A program made the position numbers and the translations under genes. 64,000 nt of DNA, from NCBI RefSeq assembly GCF_001039355.2, contig NW_019775855.1, positions 82,653-146,652 of the forward strand, written 5' to 3'. Positions 1-10,350 of the stretch are shown in pieces. The number at the start of each line of letters is the position of its first letter. Position 1 is the stretch's first letter. The notes beneath the pieces are model-generated. The model worked only from the letters and a program-made list of their open reading frames with translations, ran no database searches and was not told the DNA's origin. This stretch comes from Lingula anatina (lineage: Eukaryota > Brachiopoda > Lingulata > Lingulida > Lingulidae).

Positions 1-770
1 TCCCCCCAGGACAATTCCCCCCCGGACGATTCCCCCCGAAGAATATATATATTTATACAAATATAAAGTAAAGAGTACAAAGTTCAAATCTTTTCATCCA
101 TTTTCTGAATATTTCTTAGTGTTATGATGCAAATCAAGGATAGATAATATTAATTTTATTAAACAATTTATTTTCATGGAGTACATGAAATTTTCGACAT
201 AGAAGTACAGAACATTTTATTAAACATCTGATCAAAGTATATATATCTCCAGGTAAAGGAGGGGTAAACAGACGATCTCACTCATCCAGGTAGCCCTTTG
301 ATGAATTAACTGTTACTTTAAATTGCTTTATCCCCCCCCCTTGATTCAGTAAGTCTTGAATCAAGGTGCATCTCTAGGGAGAGGTGGGGTAAACAGATTT
401 TCTCGCTTATCCAGGCATCCCTGTGACTATTTGTCACTTTTAATTGCTTGACCACCACCCACAACACAAAGATATTTATAAAATATCTGTTTACCTGTTC
501 ATCTGTTTACCCCACTTTTACCTGAAGGAAAGGTGGTTATACTTCGATTAGATACTTAATAAATCTTCCTGTACTTGTACTCAATGAAAAGGGAATTTGT
601 TTTAAAATGGTTTGTCCATGATGAAGTTACATTATCACACCAAAAATATTAAGAAAATTGATGAAATGTTTTAAAATTTACACTTTCTACTTTATATTTG
701 TATATAAATATATATTTCTTGGGGGGAATCGTCCGGGGGGGGGGGAATTGTCCTGGGGGGGGGGTATTGT
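1..770. repeat. Element with G/C-run terminal inverted repeats
   Basis: The first ~80 bases (runs of C separated by AGGACAATT and GGACGATT, then an A/T stretch ending near AATATAAAGTA) reappear as the reverse complement at about 680-765, where G runs alternate with AATCGTCC and AATTGTCC. The interior holds two related segments, near 250-330 and 367-450, each with GGGGTAAACAGA and a TCCAGG motif. This looks like a non-autonomous inverted-repeat element. Its left end may be cut by the window edge. No coding sequence was recognised and the superfamily is unknown. Confidence 0.6.
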
Positions 771-2690
771 CCGGGGGGGGGGGATTGTCCTAGTATCACT
801 TACATGTACCACTGAAACGATTTGGTACTTTAATAAGGACTACCTTTAATACATATATTCATGTACCGGTATACATGCAAATGTTTGCCAGAGCATATTT
901 TTCACACCATGACAGAAGTGCACTGACTACATACAGTTTCTACATGTACAAGACAAGATGACAGAAAAATATATTGTTCAATAAACCCAAATACGAGACA
1001 CGACGCTTACAAACTGTAAGAAAGAAACCCATGATTTGGGGAAAAAACAAAGATGAAGATATAAAAAAGCCCCAACTGCAAAAAGAACAAGGAGAATAAT
1101 CAAAGGGGGTATTGAAGGTGAAATGCATTACCTCCTGCATTGTCCCCAGTACAATGGGTACAGGCAAAAATTTAAGGAACCTTAACTTTTATAACGAGGT
1201 CATAAGATGAAGCCGCCCTCAAGTAATTAACAAAATTGATGACAGACGGAAATCAATGACTTATCGTCTTCTAGCCACCCTAGAATCACTAAAATGTGAT
1301 ATGATAATATCAGTTTCTTTTTAAGGTAAAATAACGCTATTCTTTTCACGTCTTCATCCACATTCCAGTCTACTATGTCCATACTCAGCCTGTATAAGGG
1401 AACCTTTGTCCTTTTTATTACATTTTAAATATTCTATAAAAACACCTGTTCTTATTTTGTACTATGAAAAATCATTGTATTTAAATAGTTCATAGCCTCT
1501 AAATTTTGTGCTTGTCATGGTGTTACTATTATTATAAGAGTTTGCTATGCAAACAAGTTGATTGACTTAAGGCGAACAGTGTGTGTTGGCCTCTTTATTC
1601 ACCCCTTGCCCAATAACGAATTCGATTTTAGAATCGTCACTGGACAAGGAGAGAGAAAGACACTGACGCCCACTCGAATTTTTGTTATTGTATTATAGGA
1701 AGTAGTGATAAGCCGGAGACTTGGCGTGGGCGACGAATACCTCTTTAATGCCTCTTTAAAAATTTTTCGCGTGGGTTTTGAACAATAGACTTCCTTCATC
1801 CTAGTTGCTGATAACGTGAGAGTGCCAACACAAAGTGGGTGGGTTTTAGAGTCAGTTTTTTAAAATTAAGATTATTTTAAACACAACAGTGGTTTCGAAG
1901 ACAACAATACTTTATTAACCTGCTCGCGTTCGTACACGTCTCGTTTTTTTTTTGTTTTTTTTTTTTGCAGCCGTCCTTAACACAAAGAGCCTTGATAATG
2001 GAGAGTATTGTTCATTCAGATAGTAGTGCCATATTATGTATATACCCAACCAACAGTTCATCACTATAATTATAATAATATGTAAATGATTAGTTTTTAC
2101 TTTTTTCGTTTTGAGAAAACAATTGGAAATCACTCTTTTATAGTACAATTACCTGAATTATAAAAGTGAAATAACCTTATGCATTTTGAGTAAATTACTA
2201 TAATCTTGTGAATTTTTAGTTTGCATTATTCAAACTAAAAAAGAAGGAAATCTTGTCAGAGCCAAAATACTTGAAGTTTTAGTTGTGCTTATATATTTCA
2301 CAGTCATATTTGACAATTTTGACAATTAGAACGCGGGCTGGACACCATCTATTTAAAGGAAACACAACTGCAATTATAACTTAAACTACAAAGACTTATA
2401 ATTGTATCGAGTTTTAATTCCAATAAAATCACCTCCTTTTTTATTTTAAATACTCATACTTATCACTGAATGTCAAAATTCTCGTTACATCCTACAGTAT
2501 ATTTGTAAGACATCCTAAAAATATCATATGTTAGATTGTTATTGTACCTTTGGAATTTGAACGAGACTGTACATGAAAGTGGCTTCTAGAAAAAATCGAT
2601 CATGATTCAACTTTCAAATAAATTTCTTTCGGTACACTGTAGTATAGAAGCGTGGGCCATCGACGTCAGTTATTTCTTCATGTTTACATG
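771..2690. other. No recognisable gene
   Basis: A/T-rich sequence with only short open frames lacking any recognisable domain. A T-rich tract lies near 1945-1966. I see no coding signal, RNA gene or clear element. The left limit of the duplicated PARP-array unit begins near 2690, where sequence similar to 14,685 onward starts. Confidence 0.5.
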
Positions 2691-3494
2691 TTAAAAAATG
2701 ACATGTGCTCTTCATCTTTGATGGCAATCAGAATGAAAAAAATGTCTTTGAGTCCCCTTGTTCTCACGTTAAACTCCCCCAGCTGCTCATGAGTGACTTG
2801 CCTCATAGATTAACATTGCATTAGTTTAACGGCTAGTAATGACACACTACTGGGTACCACTAGCACACTCGGGGACAGGACACTATGCTCAAATACTGAG
2901 AAAGATATAGTGGGATATTTATGTTTTTTCTCCATTTCGCAAGATGATTTATGTTGACGTTTCACCAGTGATAAGCACATAGCCACTTCAATACCCACTT
3001 AGTTCAAGTTTATCATTTGTACATGTATGTATAGACTAACATTACACATTTATTTCCATGCTTTAGCCGAGGAAACGCGCAAAATAACATGGCTAAACGC
3101 AAAAGCTTATGCACGGAAAATAATAAAATAAAATAAATAAAGAAATACATGACAATCAATTAATGGTGAAGAATAAGTAATAATGAATATTTCCACAGCC
3201 TTAAAACATTTGGTGAATTCACTTCGTAGACTCATCTAACCTTATTTTCAGACAAAATAGACTAATGATTGGATTCAGGTAGATTGCGCACAATGTTCAA
3301 TACTTGTTCGTTTATTCACTCAGCTTTTCATACCCATTGTGTGTGTCCTCTTAAATGAGGTCATATAGATTGCGATCGAGAGGCTACCGACAAAAAATTG
3401 GGGGTCTGGCCATGTTTGTTTTATTTTTTTTAAAAGTGAAACTGACTGATATGTTGTCTTCCATAAAACACAGTTTTCATGGGTTTTTAATCCA

Positions 3495-3734
3495 TCTAAG
3501 ACTGCATTCCCACAGATTTTAGCTCGATCTATTCCTGTGGAGAGTCTCACTAGATTACCGTCAGCTTAGCTAGATTACTGTCAGCTTAGCTTAGGTGTCT
3601 GTCCCACCTACTAAAAGCTGTAAGGGGGTAATTAACTTTTATGCGCGCTCGGCTGACAGCAATTTAGCGCGAACCCACAGGGAGTTAGGTCGATCCGGAT
3701 GGATCGATCTAAACCTCTGGGAATGCACTGTTAG
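3495..3734. mobile_element. GATCGATC-type MITE, copy 1
   Basis: A ~240-bp non-coding element with terminal inverted repeats of roughly 30 bp containing GCATTCCCA followed by a degenerate TTTAGATCGATC. It starts at CTAAGACTGCATTCCC and ends at GGGAATGCACTGTTAG. The interior contains GGGAGTTAGGTCGATCC and a segment read as CTGTCCCACCTACTAAAAGC. Four further copies lie in this window (7,555; 25,100; 39,123; 45,421), which confirms that it is a repeat family. No transposase is encoded. Confidence 0.75.
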
Positions 3735-3891
3735 TGAACGAAATATGCGTTACGTTAAAGACTTTGTTGTACTGGTATTATAGAATGTGGGAGACTGCTT
3801 CATTACTTTGTTCTCAGTTGGGGCAGGGAATCATATCGATATAAATTGTGTCCGCTGATTGTTACAAAACCTTTGATATAGCTGGTCGTAG

Positions 3892-4145
3892 CCAGTGGCG
3901 GATTTAGGGATGTGTCAGGGGGGTCCTGATCCCCCCCTTCGACTTCTGAAAACCAATGGTTCCCTCTTGAAATTAGGATTTTGACTAGCGGAACCATAGT
4001 TCTAAACCGTACCAAATGGCACCGTTAAAATACCAAAAATTTTCATTGCCTTTCAGCGAGCCCCGAACCCCAGGCCAAGGGGGGGAGGAGGGTCGGTTTT
4101 GCATGCACGGACCCCTCCTTCAAATAATCCTGGATCCGCTCCTGG
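3892..4145. mobile_element. MITE with CCAGTGGCGGATTTAGG-type ends
   Basis: The left end reads CCAGTGGCGGATTTAGG. The right end, reverse complemented, reads CCAGGAGCGGATCCAGGA, giving imperfect inverted repeats of ~18 bp around a ~254-bp non-coding interior with C-rich and G-rich patches. Pieces with the same right end (ATCCGCCCCTGGTA) occur at about 26,343-26,361, 40,391-40,409 and 58,318-58,336. It resembles non-autonomous hAT-like elements, but I could not identify a clean target duplication. Confidence 0.6.
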
Positions 4146-5394
4146 TAGCGATGACAAATAAACAATTCCAAGTTACAGAATTGGAACAAATGCCCAAGAA
4201 ATAAATACCCCGAGTTGCAAATATAAGCAGAACGAAAGGCAATGTTGCACTGGTAATAACCAGCCTTTTGGTTATTCAGGTCCCTCTTTTGTTATTCACC
4301 AGCAAGTCAGATGAGACAGGCAGATATAGTTTTCTGCTACATAGTTTATTTAACTGCAAGACTCAGGTCTCTACAACTTTAATTGTGCCTGTCCATCTCG
4401 ATTACTTATATAAAATTATATTAAATTAAGACTTCCATCAATTACAGATTGCATTTTAAATGAACTTTTTTTCTAGCTGACATGCAAATTGCAACCTACA
4501 TGTATACATTAAAGCTAAAATTCACTTGTTTGAACAAATATGCAAATCAGATACATGCAAATCACATTCAACTGTAACTACTATAAAGGGTTTGCTACAA
4601 CGTGTACATTTATGCCCCAGTAAGTGGCCCTAGCAGTTACAAGGCGAATTTTGTCCAGCAGATTTGAAGGATTATGATGTGAGTTGCGTGGATGTTGTGT
4701 GGTTTTGCGTTCTTCTTTGGGTGGCCAAGGAACTGTCTGTAAAACCTTCCAGCGGCATGGCACAATGCAATACATGCCACCAGGTATCAGCTCTGGTCGT
4801 GCCCGTAAGATAAGCGCCATCGAGGATCGTGTACTCAACTAATGTTTTGTTAAAAGCATCTCTCCTGACGGACAGATGTCATTCATCAAAATCCTGGTTT
4901 CCTAGTGCCAAGGAGAAATCCTTAGATTTGCCTTTTGACCCAACATGTCGTTTGGAGGCATGTCTTGTATCTTCATCATCACGTTGATGGTAGATTGTGT
5001 TCGCTGTTAAGCTCGTGAGGTAGCCTATATTTGCTGAAGGCTGTGTGGAGGAAAAGGTTGTTTACGGTGGTGTGCGACTCCGTGCTCGGATTTACTTTCA
5101 CTTTGGGGTTGAACCAATCTGGTGATCATGAAGGAAAGGGTAAATGCTGACGTTTGTAGGGAGGTCCTGTCAACAGAAATTGTGTCATATATGTTAGTGC
5201 CTGCCGTAACTTCATTGACACATTCACCTCATACATGTAATGCGCATACACACCAGGCAACAATTCCTCAGAGAATAGGAAGTTATTTAAATCACAGATG
5301 TGCACGTGCTGCTTCATTTTACGTACTAGATTTTCGACTCATACACTTTGCAATGCATGCATTTAATTGTACTTGTAACTGCAATTAATTATCT

Positions 5395-6008
5395 CCATTC
5401 CCGGTTTTGTCGAATGTCATTTTTAGCGTTTGTGTCCTCTCCTACTTTAACCATATTTAGCAATCAATTGTTATATTCTTGGAGAGACCAATAAAGCGTT
5501 GGCAACCATTGCTCTACTTTGTTTGTGAAGTAAACGGTAACTACAAAGATCGATGTATTTCAAATTACTGAAAAGGAAGAGGGTATATCACAAAAATAAT
5601 TCGGAAAGAATTTGACCAGTAAAAGTTTTTAGAAGTTTTGCCAAATGGTAGAAGAAGAAGTTTTTTACTCAAGTTTGGAACCACGTGGCATTTTACGAAA
5701 CTAAAAACGTTATTATACGGCGAGATAACAGTGGCCCAACAAAACACATTAATCAAGTCAGTAAAGGAAACTAGATACAAGTATAGGTAGACTTTACCTA
5801 CGCGAAACAGTCAACACACTGTGATCATCTTCGATATCTGCCGTCGTGACGAAATTAATTTTGATAGTCCTAACTCAACTGCAGAGGGGTGTCACCGAGG
5901 CAACACGACGCTAGTAAACCCTGTAAAGCGGAGGATCGTCTACCTCTCCGTTATTTAGGGCATGTGACAAAACCGAGCTTCTGCGTCCTGATATACCGAC
6001 ACTGCATC
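5395..6008 (+). promoter_or_regulatory. Conserved upstream block and 5' leader of PARP copy A
   Basis: The block starting ATTCCCGGTTTTG and running through AATCAATTGTTATATTC is strongly conserved at the same place before copies B (from 16,434), C (from 26,099) and the isolated 5' flank (from 40,150). A second conserved stretch just before the start codon contains CCCTGTAAAGCGGAGGATC. The conservation suggests promoter and 5' leader, but recent duplication alone could explain it. No clear TATA box was assigned. Confidence 0.4.
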
Positions 6009-7009
6009 ATGGCGAATTCAACAACAAACGAGACAAACGGGACCCTAGTAGGCAACATTACGACGTTGTCAACATGGTCGAGTAGTGAAACTACCACTGG
6101 CAGTTATTTCACAGCAACCGATCTCGGGGACGTCCATTCACCAAAGAATTATTCCAAATACTCTTTGGAAACTTACACAACTATCTACTGGTCAGGTAGG
6201 TTAACTTTAATTGTAAAACCGTTTAAATGAATTTTTGATATTAATTAACTGTTTATATTCGTAAGAACCCAGTGATATTGTCTAATTGTTTTTATTTCCG
6301 GAGACGATAATTTTTGCCAGCTGTAAAGTGCACATTATTTTTTGATCGGGTCATTAGTTACAGGTACGCTATCATACAGTGAGCATTTATATTTCCTGAA
6401 CACAAAGCAGCATTTGGGGTTTCGTAGCAACGCCGTGATCAATGATCTGCCTTTTTTGGTCAGAAAATGTTCTTGTTCCACAGGTTATGAGATATGCAAC
6501 ATATTCATCGAGTAATTGACTTGTTATATAAGATTTGATAATAATATTTGTGGTATCTGTCGTATACAGCCTGTCTTTGTAGACAAGAAGGTTGAACTTA
6601 TTAAAACTTCGTCATTTCAAAATGGCCGTTTTCTACAGACACAGTTAAACCACTGAATGTCTTTTAACTAAGTATCCGTAAAAAAACTTTATAGAGCAAA
6701 ATCTTTGTCTATTACATCAGAAGTTTTATAGTTCAAAACTGTCTTCTAAAACGTACAAAATATGCAATACCGCACTACATGTACACCTTGCGTACTTTCA
6801 CTTTTGACCAGCTTTTTCGATGTAAATGCTAACATATTGATTTGTGAGATTGATCATTGATAAGTGCTGTGTCAATAATATTTTTCATTGCCATTGGTTA
6901 CCTTGCTATCGGTTAACCGTGCTGGCAGTGGATAAAAGGTTGTTAATTAGTTAACAGGTTCAAATAACATTTTGATTACCCCTTTTTAATTTCTAATTAA
7001 TAATAAGTT

Positions 7010-7560
7010 TATTTGAGCACTAAATGATGTGAATACATTTGCAGGCTCTCTAGACTACAATATTTACACAATATATATATATATACAATTATATATGTTT
7101 ACATATGTAGTATGTTAAATTATACATGTGTTAATGCAAATTATGCTATAATATTAATTAATTAAGCTATTCACAGCATTGTTGACAATAAGTGGCTGTG
7201 ATATACTAGATCTCAGGTGAACTATGTATTTTAACAGCAGTCTTTACAAATTCTGCTATTACTTTGAGACTTTTATGACAGGGTGGATTAAGGAGAATTG
7301 ACAATATCTGATCACTGTCATCTAGACCCACTACACTGATTTTCAGTAGTTCATCATGCATTCGTTGCCTCTCAACAGTGTATCTTGTGCATTCTGTGAG
7401 GAAATGTTTTTCATCCTCTACACAGTTGCAAGCTTTACATTTTCTCTCATCAAGTGGAGTTTTAGGGTTTGTGTATCGGCCCCTTTCTATTGCTAGTTCG
7501 TGGTCACTTAGTCTAATTTTTGCTAGTGTTTTGATATCTAAGGGGGAGACACTCAGAGCT
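7010..7560 (-). mobile_element. Non-LTR retrotransposon 3' fragment
   Basis: The minus strand reads through an RT C-terminal zinc-knuckle-like segment: a LSDHELAIERGRY stretch, then a Cys-x2-Cys pair (KCKACNC) followed by VEDEKHFLTEC. This His/Cys arrangement is usual at the end of LINE polymerase proteins. The 3' end lies at low coordinates, near CTCAAATAAACTTATTATTA. A related 3' tail appears at about 37,924-38,045. Only the last ~130 codons remain, so the element is truncated at its 5' side, where a MITE abuts it. Confidence 0.65.
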
Positions 7561-7760
7561 TTTAGATCGATCTATCCCCGCGGGGAGTCTCACTAGATTA
7601 CTGTCAGATAATCTGGCTTAAATGTCCGTCCCGCCTACTACAAGCTGTAAGGGGGTAATTATCTTTCGTGTCCGTTCGGCTGACAGCTATTTAGCATGAA
7701 CCCCCAGGGAGTTAGGTCGATCTAAAGTAGATCGATCTAATCTCTGGAAATGGGGTCTAA
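7555..7760. mobile_element. GATCGATC-type MITE, copy 2
   Basis: It has the same interior as the copy at 3,495: GGGAGTCTCACTAGATTACT, then CTGTAAGGGGGTAATTA and GGGAGTTAGGTCGATC. The ends are TTTTAGATCGATCTATC on the left and GATCGATCTAATCTCTGG on the right. It adjoins the truncated LINE fragment inside intron 1 of copy A. Non-coding. Confidence 0.75.
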
Positions 7761-8219
7761 GCTTGTCAAAGAATTCTCCATTTGCATTTAAAGCTTTTTT
7801 CGTTTTGGAACGTGGCCGAGGTTTCTTGTCATCTCACCCTAGAAAATACAGACTTGACATTTAATATGGAATATTTCAGTTTCGAAGGTACATGTATGCC
7901 TAGGTAAAAATGCGTTATTTTTTTCAAAAACTCCAATCTCATATAAGATTTGTGAATGGAGAAGTGTGAAGTCAGGTGTTTCGCTACCAATTAACTGACT
8001 TCCATGTCTGTTGCGCTGATACGTTATGTAATATGCAGTGATTTAATTGGGCAGTGTTCCTTTGGGCTGCTCAAAGCTTGGCTTAGTCAAATCTTGGTTC
8101 TGTCAAAAAAGTATCCATATGTCGGCAACTACTGCATAGAAGAATTTGAAATTGTGCATGCAAGCGGTCAGTTTTGCAATGCGTAAAATGAGCTAAGTCG
8201 TGCTTTACAAATTTGTTGA

Positions 8220-9120
8220 TCTGTGGCAGAATGGCGCGAAAAAGACGGACATTACCAGACAGATTATAGCGCCAAATGGAACGGTCCCCGCAGTTTTATA
8301 GAGTAATGCCCAGACTTAAGTACCCACAAATAAGCCACGCCCAATGTATCGACATCTCACCAAAGGGTACAGGACTCACTGTCCTTCAGGATATGTTGCT
8401 GCAACTAAACAAAAACCACCCAGTCCGTTCAGAATGAGGGGTAAATTGCCACCAAAATGCATTTTTCAAGGCCTTTAGCGAACACCAAACTGGTTTTAGC
8501 AGCTTAGAATACCAGACGACCTCCGAGGTAGCAACTGTAAACAGCAAAACATCGTCGTCTGTTTCTCTAATGAATTGGGGGCCATGACCGTTTCTGGGTA
8601 GAACACTGAAACCGCGTGGCTTTATTTATTGAGATCAGATTTCACCTGTACGGCCCAACTAGTCAATACAGAGTTTACAGACATCCAGAAGAGGCGAACG
8701 ACGAAGCATGTGCCGCGTCTAAAGTACATCGGGTCATTGACAGCGTCAGTATTTGCCAAAACACCAATGGTAGTCGTCTACGAAAATCCGAACCAGATCA
8801 AATAAAGGAATAATCTGGGAACCACTTGACTATCATTTGATAGGGGACACCTTAGGAACAATTTAAGGTTGCACGGTGAGTTTGCCGGTTCACATAGAGC
8901 ACTTTTAATAGCAGATAACTTACAGAACCATGAGAATGAGCAGCTGCCCTGGTCATTAAAATTGCTACATTTGAACCACATAGACAATATGTGGGTAGGC
9001 CATTACTCGCCTAATCAACGGCCTACATGTCCTACAGCAAAACTGGACCAAATTGGACATTTTTTGACCGATTTCTGGAATGTTATTCCAGATTGAACTC
9101 TAAAAAATTATCCCAAGGAA
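8220..9120 (+). mobile_element. Dead Tc1/mariner-like transposase
   Basis: Translated fragments in different frames line up with the order of a Tc1 transposase. RFHLYGPTSQYRVYRHPEEA near 8,630-8,690 matches the region after the first catalytic Asp (normally DESRF; here the Asp is replaced). LLIADNLQNHENEQLPW near 8,890-8,950 and LNHIDNMW near 8,970-8,990 match the second Asp and the usual LNPIEHVW box, ending with FWNVIP. Frameshifts and stops make it inactive. It lies within the copy-A-specific insertion in intron 1. Confidence 0.6.
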
Positions 9121-10247
9121 TGCCTTGCCGCTTCAGAGCGCTGGTAACAGCCAGAAGAGGCCAAGCGTAACAGCGACCGTTGCTATGACTAGACATGAGG
9201 GTCCTTAGTAGAGCGTGAAACTCTTTTACAGACGATAATTTGGAAAATATGGAGATCCAAAATATCTCTTTTAATGGATGTCGTATGACATAGAATAGGC
9301 AATGTATTTCTGTTTGCTTCACTGTCGAATTCAATCTATGAACTGATGCAACCATGACATCAAAGAGATAATATAAAGTTATTAAAACAAGATTTTAATC
9401 TTTATTTTCATTTATCAGTCAGCAAAATGGGAAAAAACTGATGAAAAATGATTTGGAAAAAATATTCCATATTAATGTTAAGTCTGTATATTAAAGGGAC
9501 AATAACTGTTCATTTTGGCCAAAAAATGAATTTTCCTGGAGTAAACAGCAATTTTCCCATACTTTCCAATGGTTAATGAATCCATTTCTACATTCAAAGT
9601 TAGTCCCTGTTTTTTTTCTAAAAAGTTTGTTTTTTTGTAATAATCTCTTAAGAGATTATTACAGCGTATAGCCATCTATGGAGGTCACGATGAGGCCGGT
9701 TGACAAGGTCAGATATCAGAATAATAACTTTGACTGCCGTTTTTGTGGTAAAACAGAATAAATTATATTTCTATGAGTTGTTTACAATGTTTTTATTCCT
9801 AACATCACTTGTACTTTTAGCTTAATTAAGACAAACTTTAGCCCATTTTACATCATTAGAAATCTTTGTTTGAAAATAAATTTGTGTTCTAAATTTCTAT
9901 TGAATATGAAAAATAGATTCATCATGCCCTTGAATAATTTTTGCCTTTGCAGTATCGGCATCTTCTCTAATGTTTGTTCTACTCGCATGTCTGCCTACAA
10001 ACGTACAGGAAAAGAAAAAAGTAAGTAGCCATAACTAGTTTCTGTTTTTAAAGTAGAAGTAGAAAAAGAAGTTGGATATTGGATACTGTTTCCTTATGAT
10101 AAGCCATTCATAAAATGTGCTTTAAATACAAAACATTGCGTACTTCATTTATATTTGTCACTATCGCAAATACTAGTCATTAAATGCTCTCATTTTTATT
10201 GTGAATTTCTTGAATCGGATACAATTGATAATTCTTCTGTTTCACAG

Positions 10248-10350
10248 TAAAATACATCCTGGTTTGACGAGGGAGAACTCCATGGCCAGCAGAACATCAG
10301 TGGAAACAGATGAAGATGGATACTTGTACGTGTGGTCTGTTAATCATTAA
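10248..10350 (+). pseudogene. Truncated duplicate of exon 3 (copy A)
   Basis: After a good acceptor (TTCTGTTTCACAG) the sequence repeats the first ~95 bases of exon 3: GGTTTGACGAGGGAGAAC, then the start of the MASRTSVETDEDG-like coding segment. It then breaks off at GTGTGGTCTGTTAATCATTAA. Following sequence returns to intron-2-like DNA and the complete exon 3 starts at 10,489. It is a local tandem duplication of ~240 bp covering the intron 2 end and exon 3 start. Splicing to it would give an early stop. Confidence 0.65.

Larger units (their letters stand above)
2690..5880. repeat. Upstream flank of PARP copy A (tandem-duplication unit)
   Basis: Several blocks match the flank of copy B. 2,700-2,880 resembles 14,685-14,805 (shared ACTGGGTACCACTAGCACAC). 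3,220-3,420 resembles 15,325-15,560. 4,905-5,040 resembles 15,800-15,910, and 5,120-5,880 resembles 16,010-16,915. The duplicated unit therefore includes at least 3 kb upstream of the gene. Two inverted-repeat elements (3,495-3,734 and 3,892-4,145) interrupt it. No additional gene is supported. Confidence 0.65.
6196..9952 (+). other. Intron 1 of PARP copy A
   Basis: It begins with GTAGGTTAAC and ends TTTGCAG. The first ~800 bases align with intron 1 of copies B and C. It then holds a minus-strand LINE 3' fragment (7,010-7,560), a MITE (7,555-7,760) and an insertion of about 1.9 kb (roughly 7,850-9,795) carrying a dead Tc1/mariner transposase. Copy B is uninterrupted at the corresponding position near 18,540. 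Confidence 0.6.

Noticed and set aside
4581-4838. Minus-strand open frame of 85 codons
   Set aside because: No domain recognised, no supporting splice context and no matching open frame in the paralogous flank of copy B; probably chance or an old repeat.
5122-5388. Plus-strand open frame of 88 codons upstream of copy A
   Set aside because: The matching flank of copy B does not preserve the frame; it is upstream non-coding sequence.
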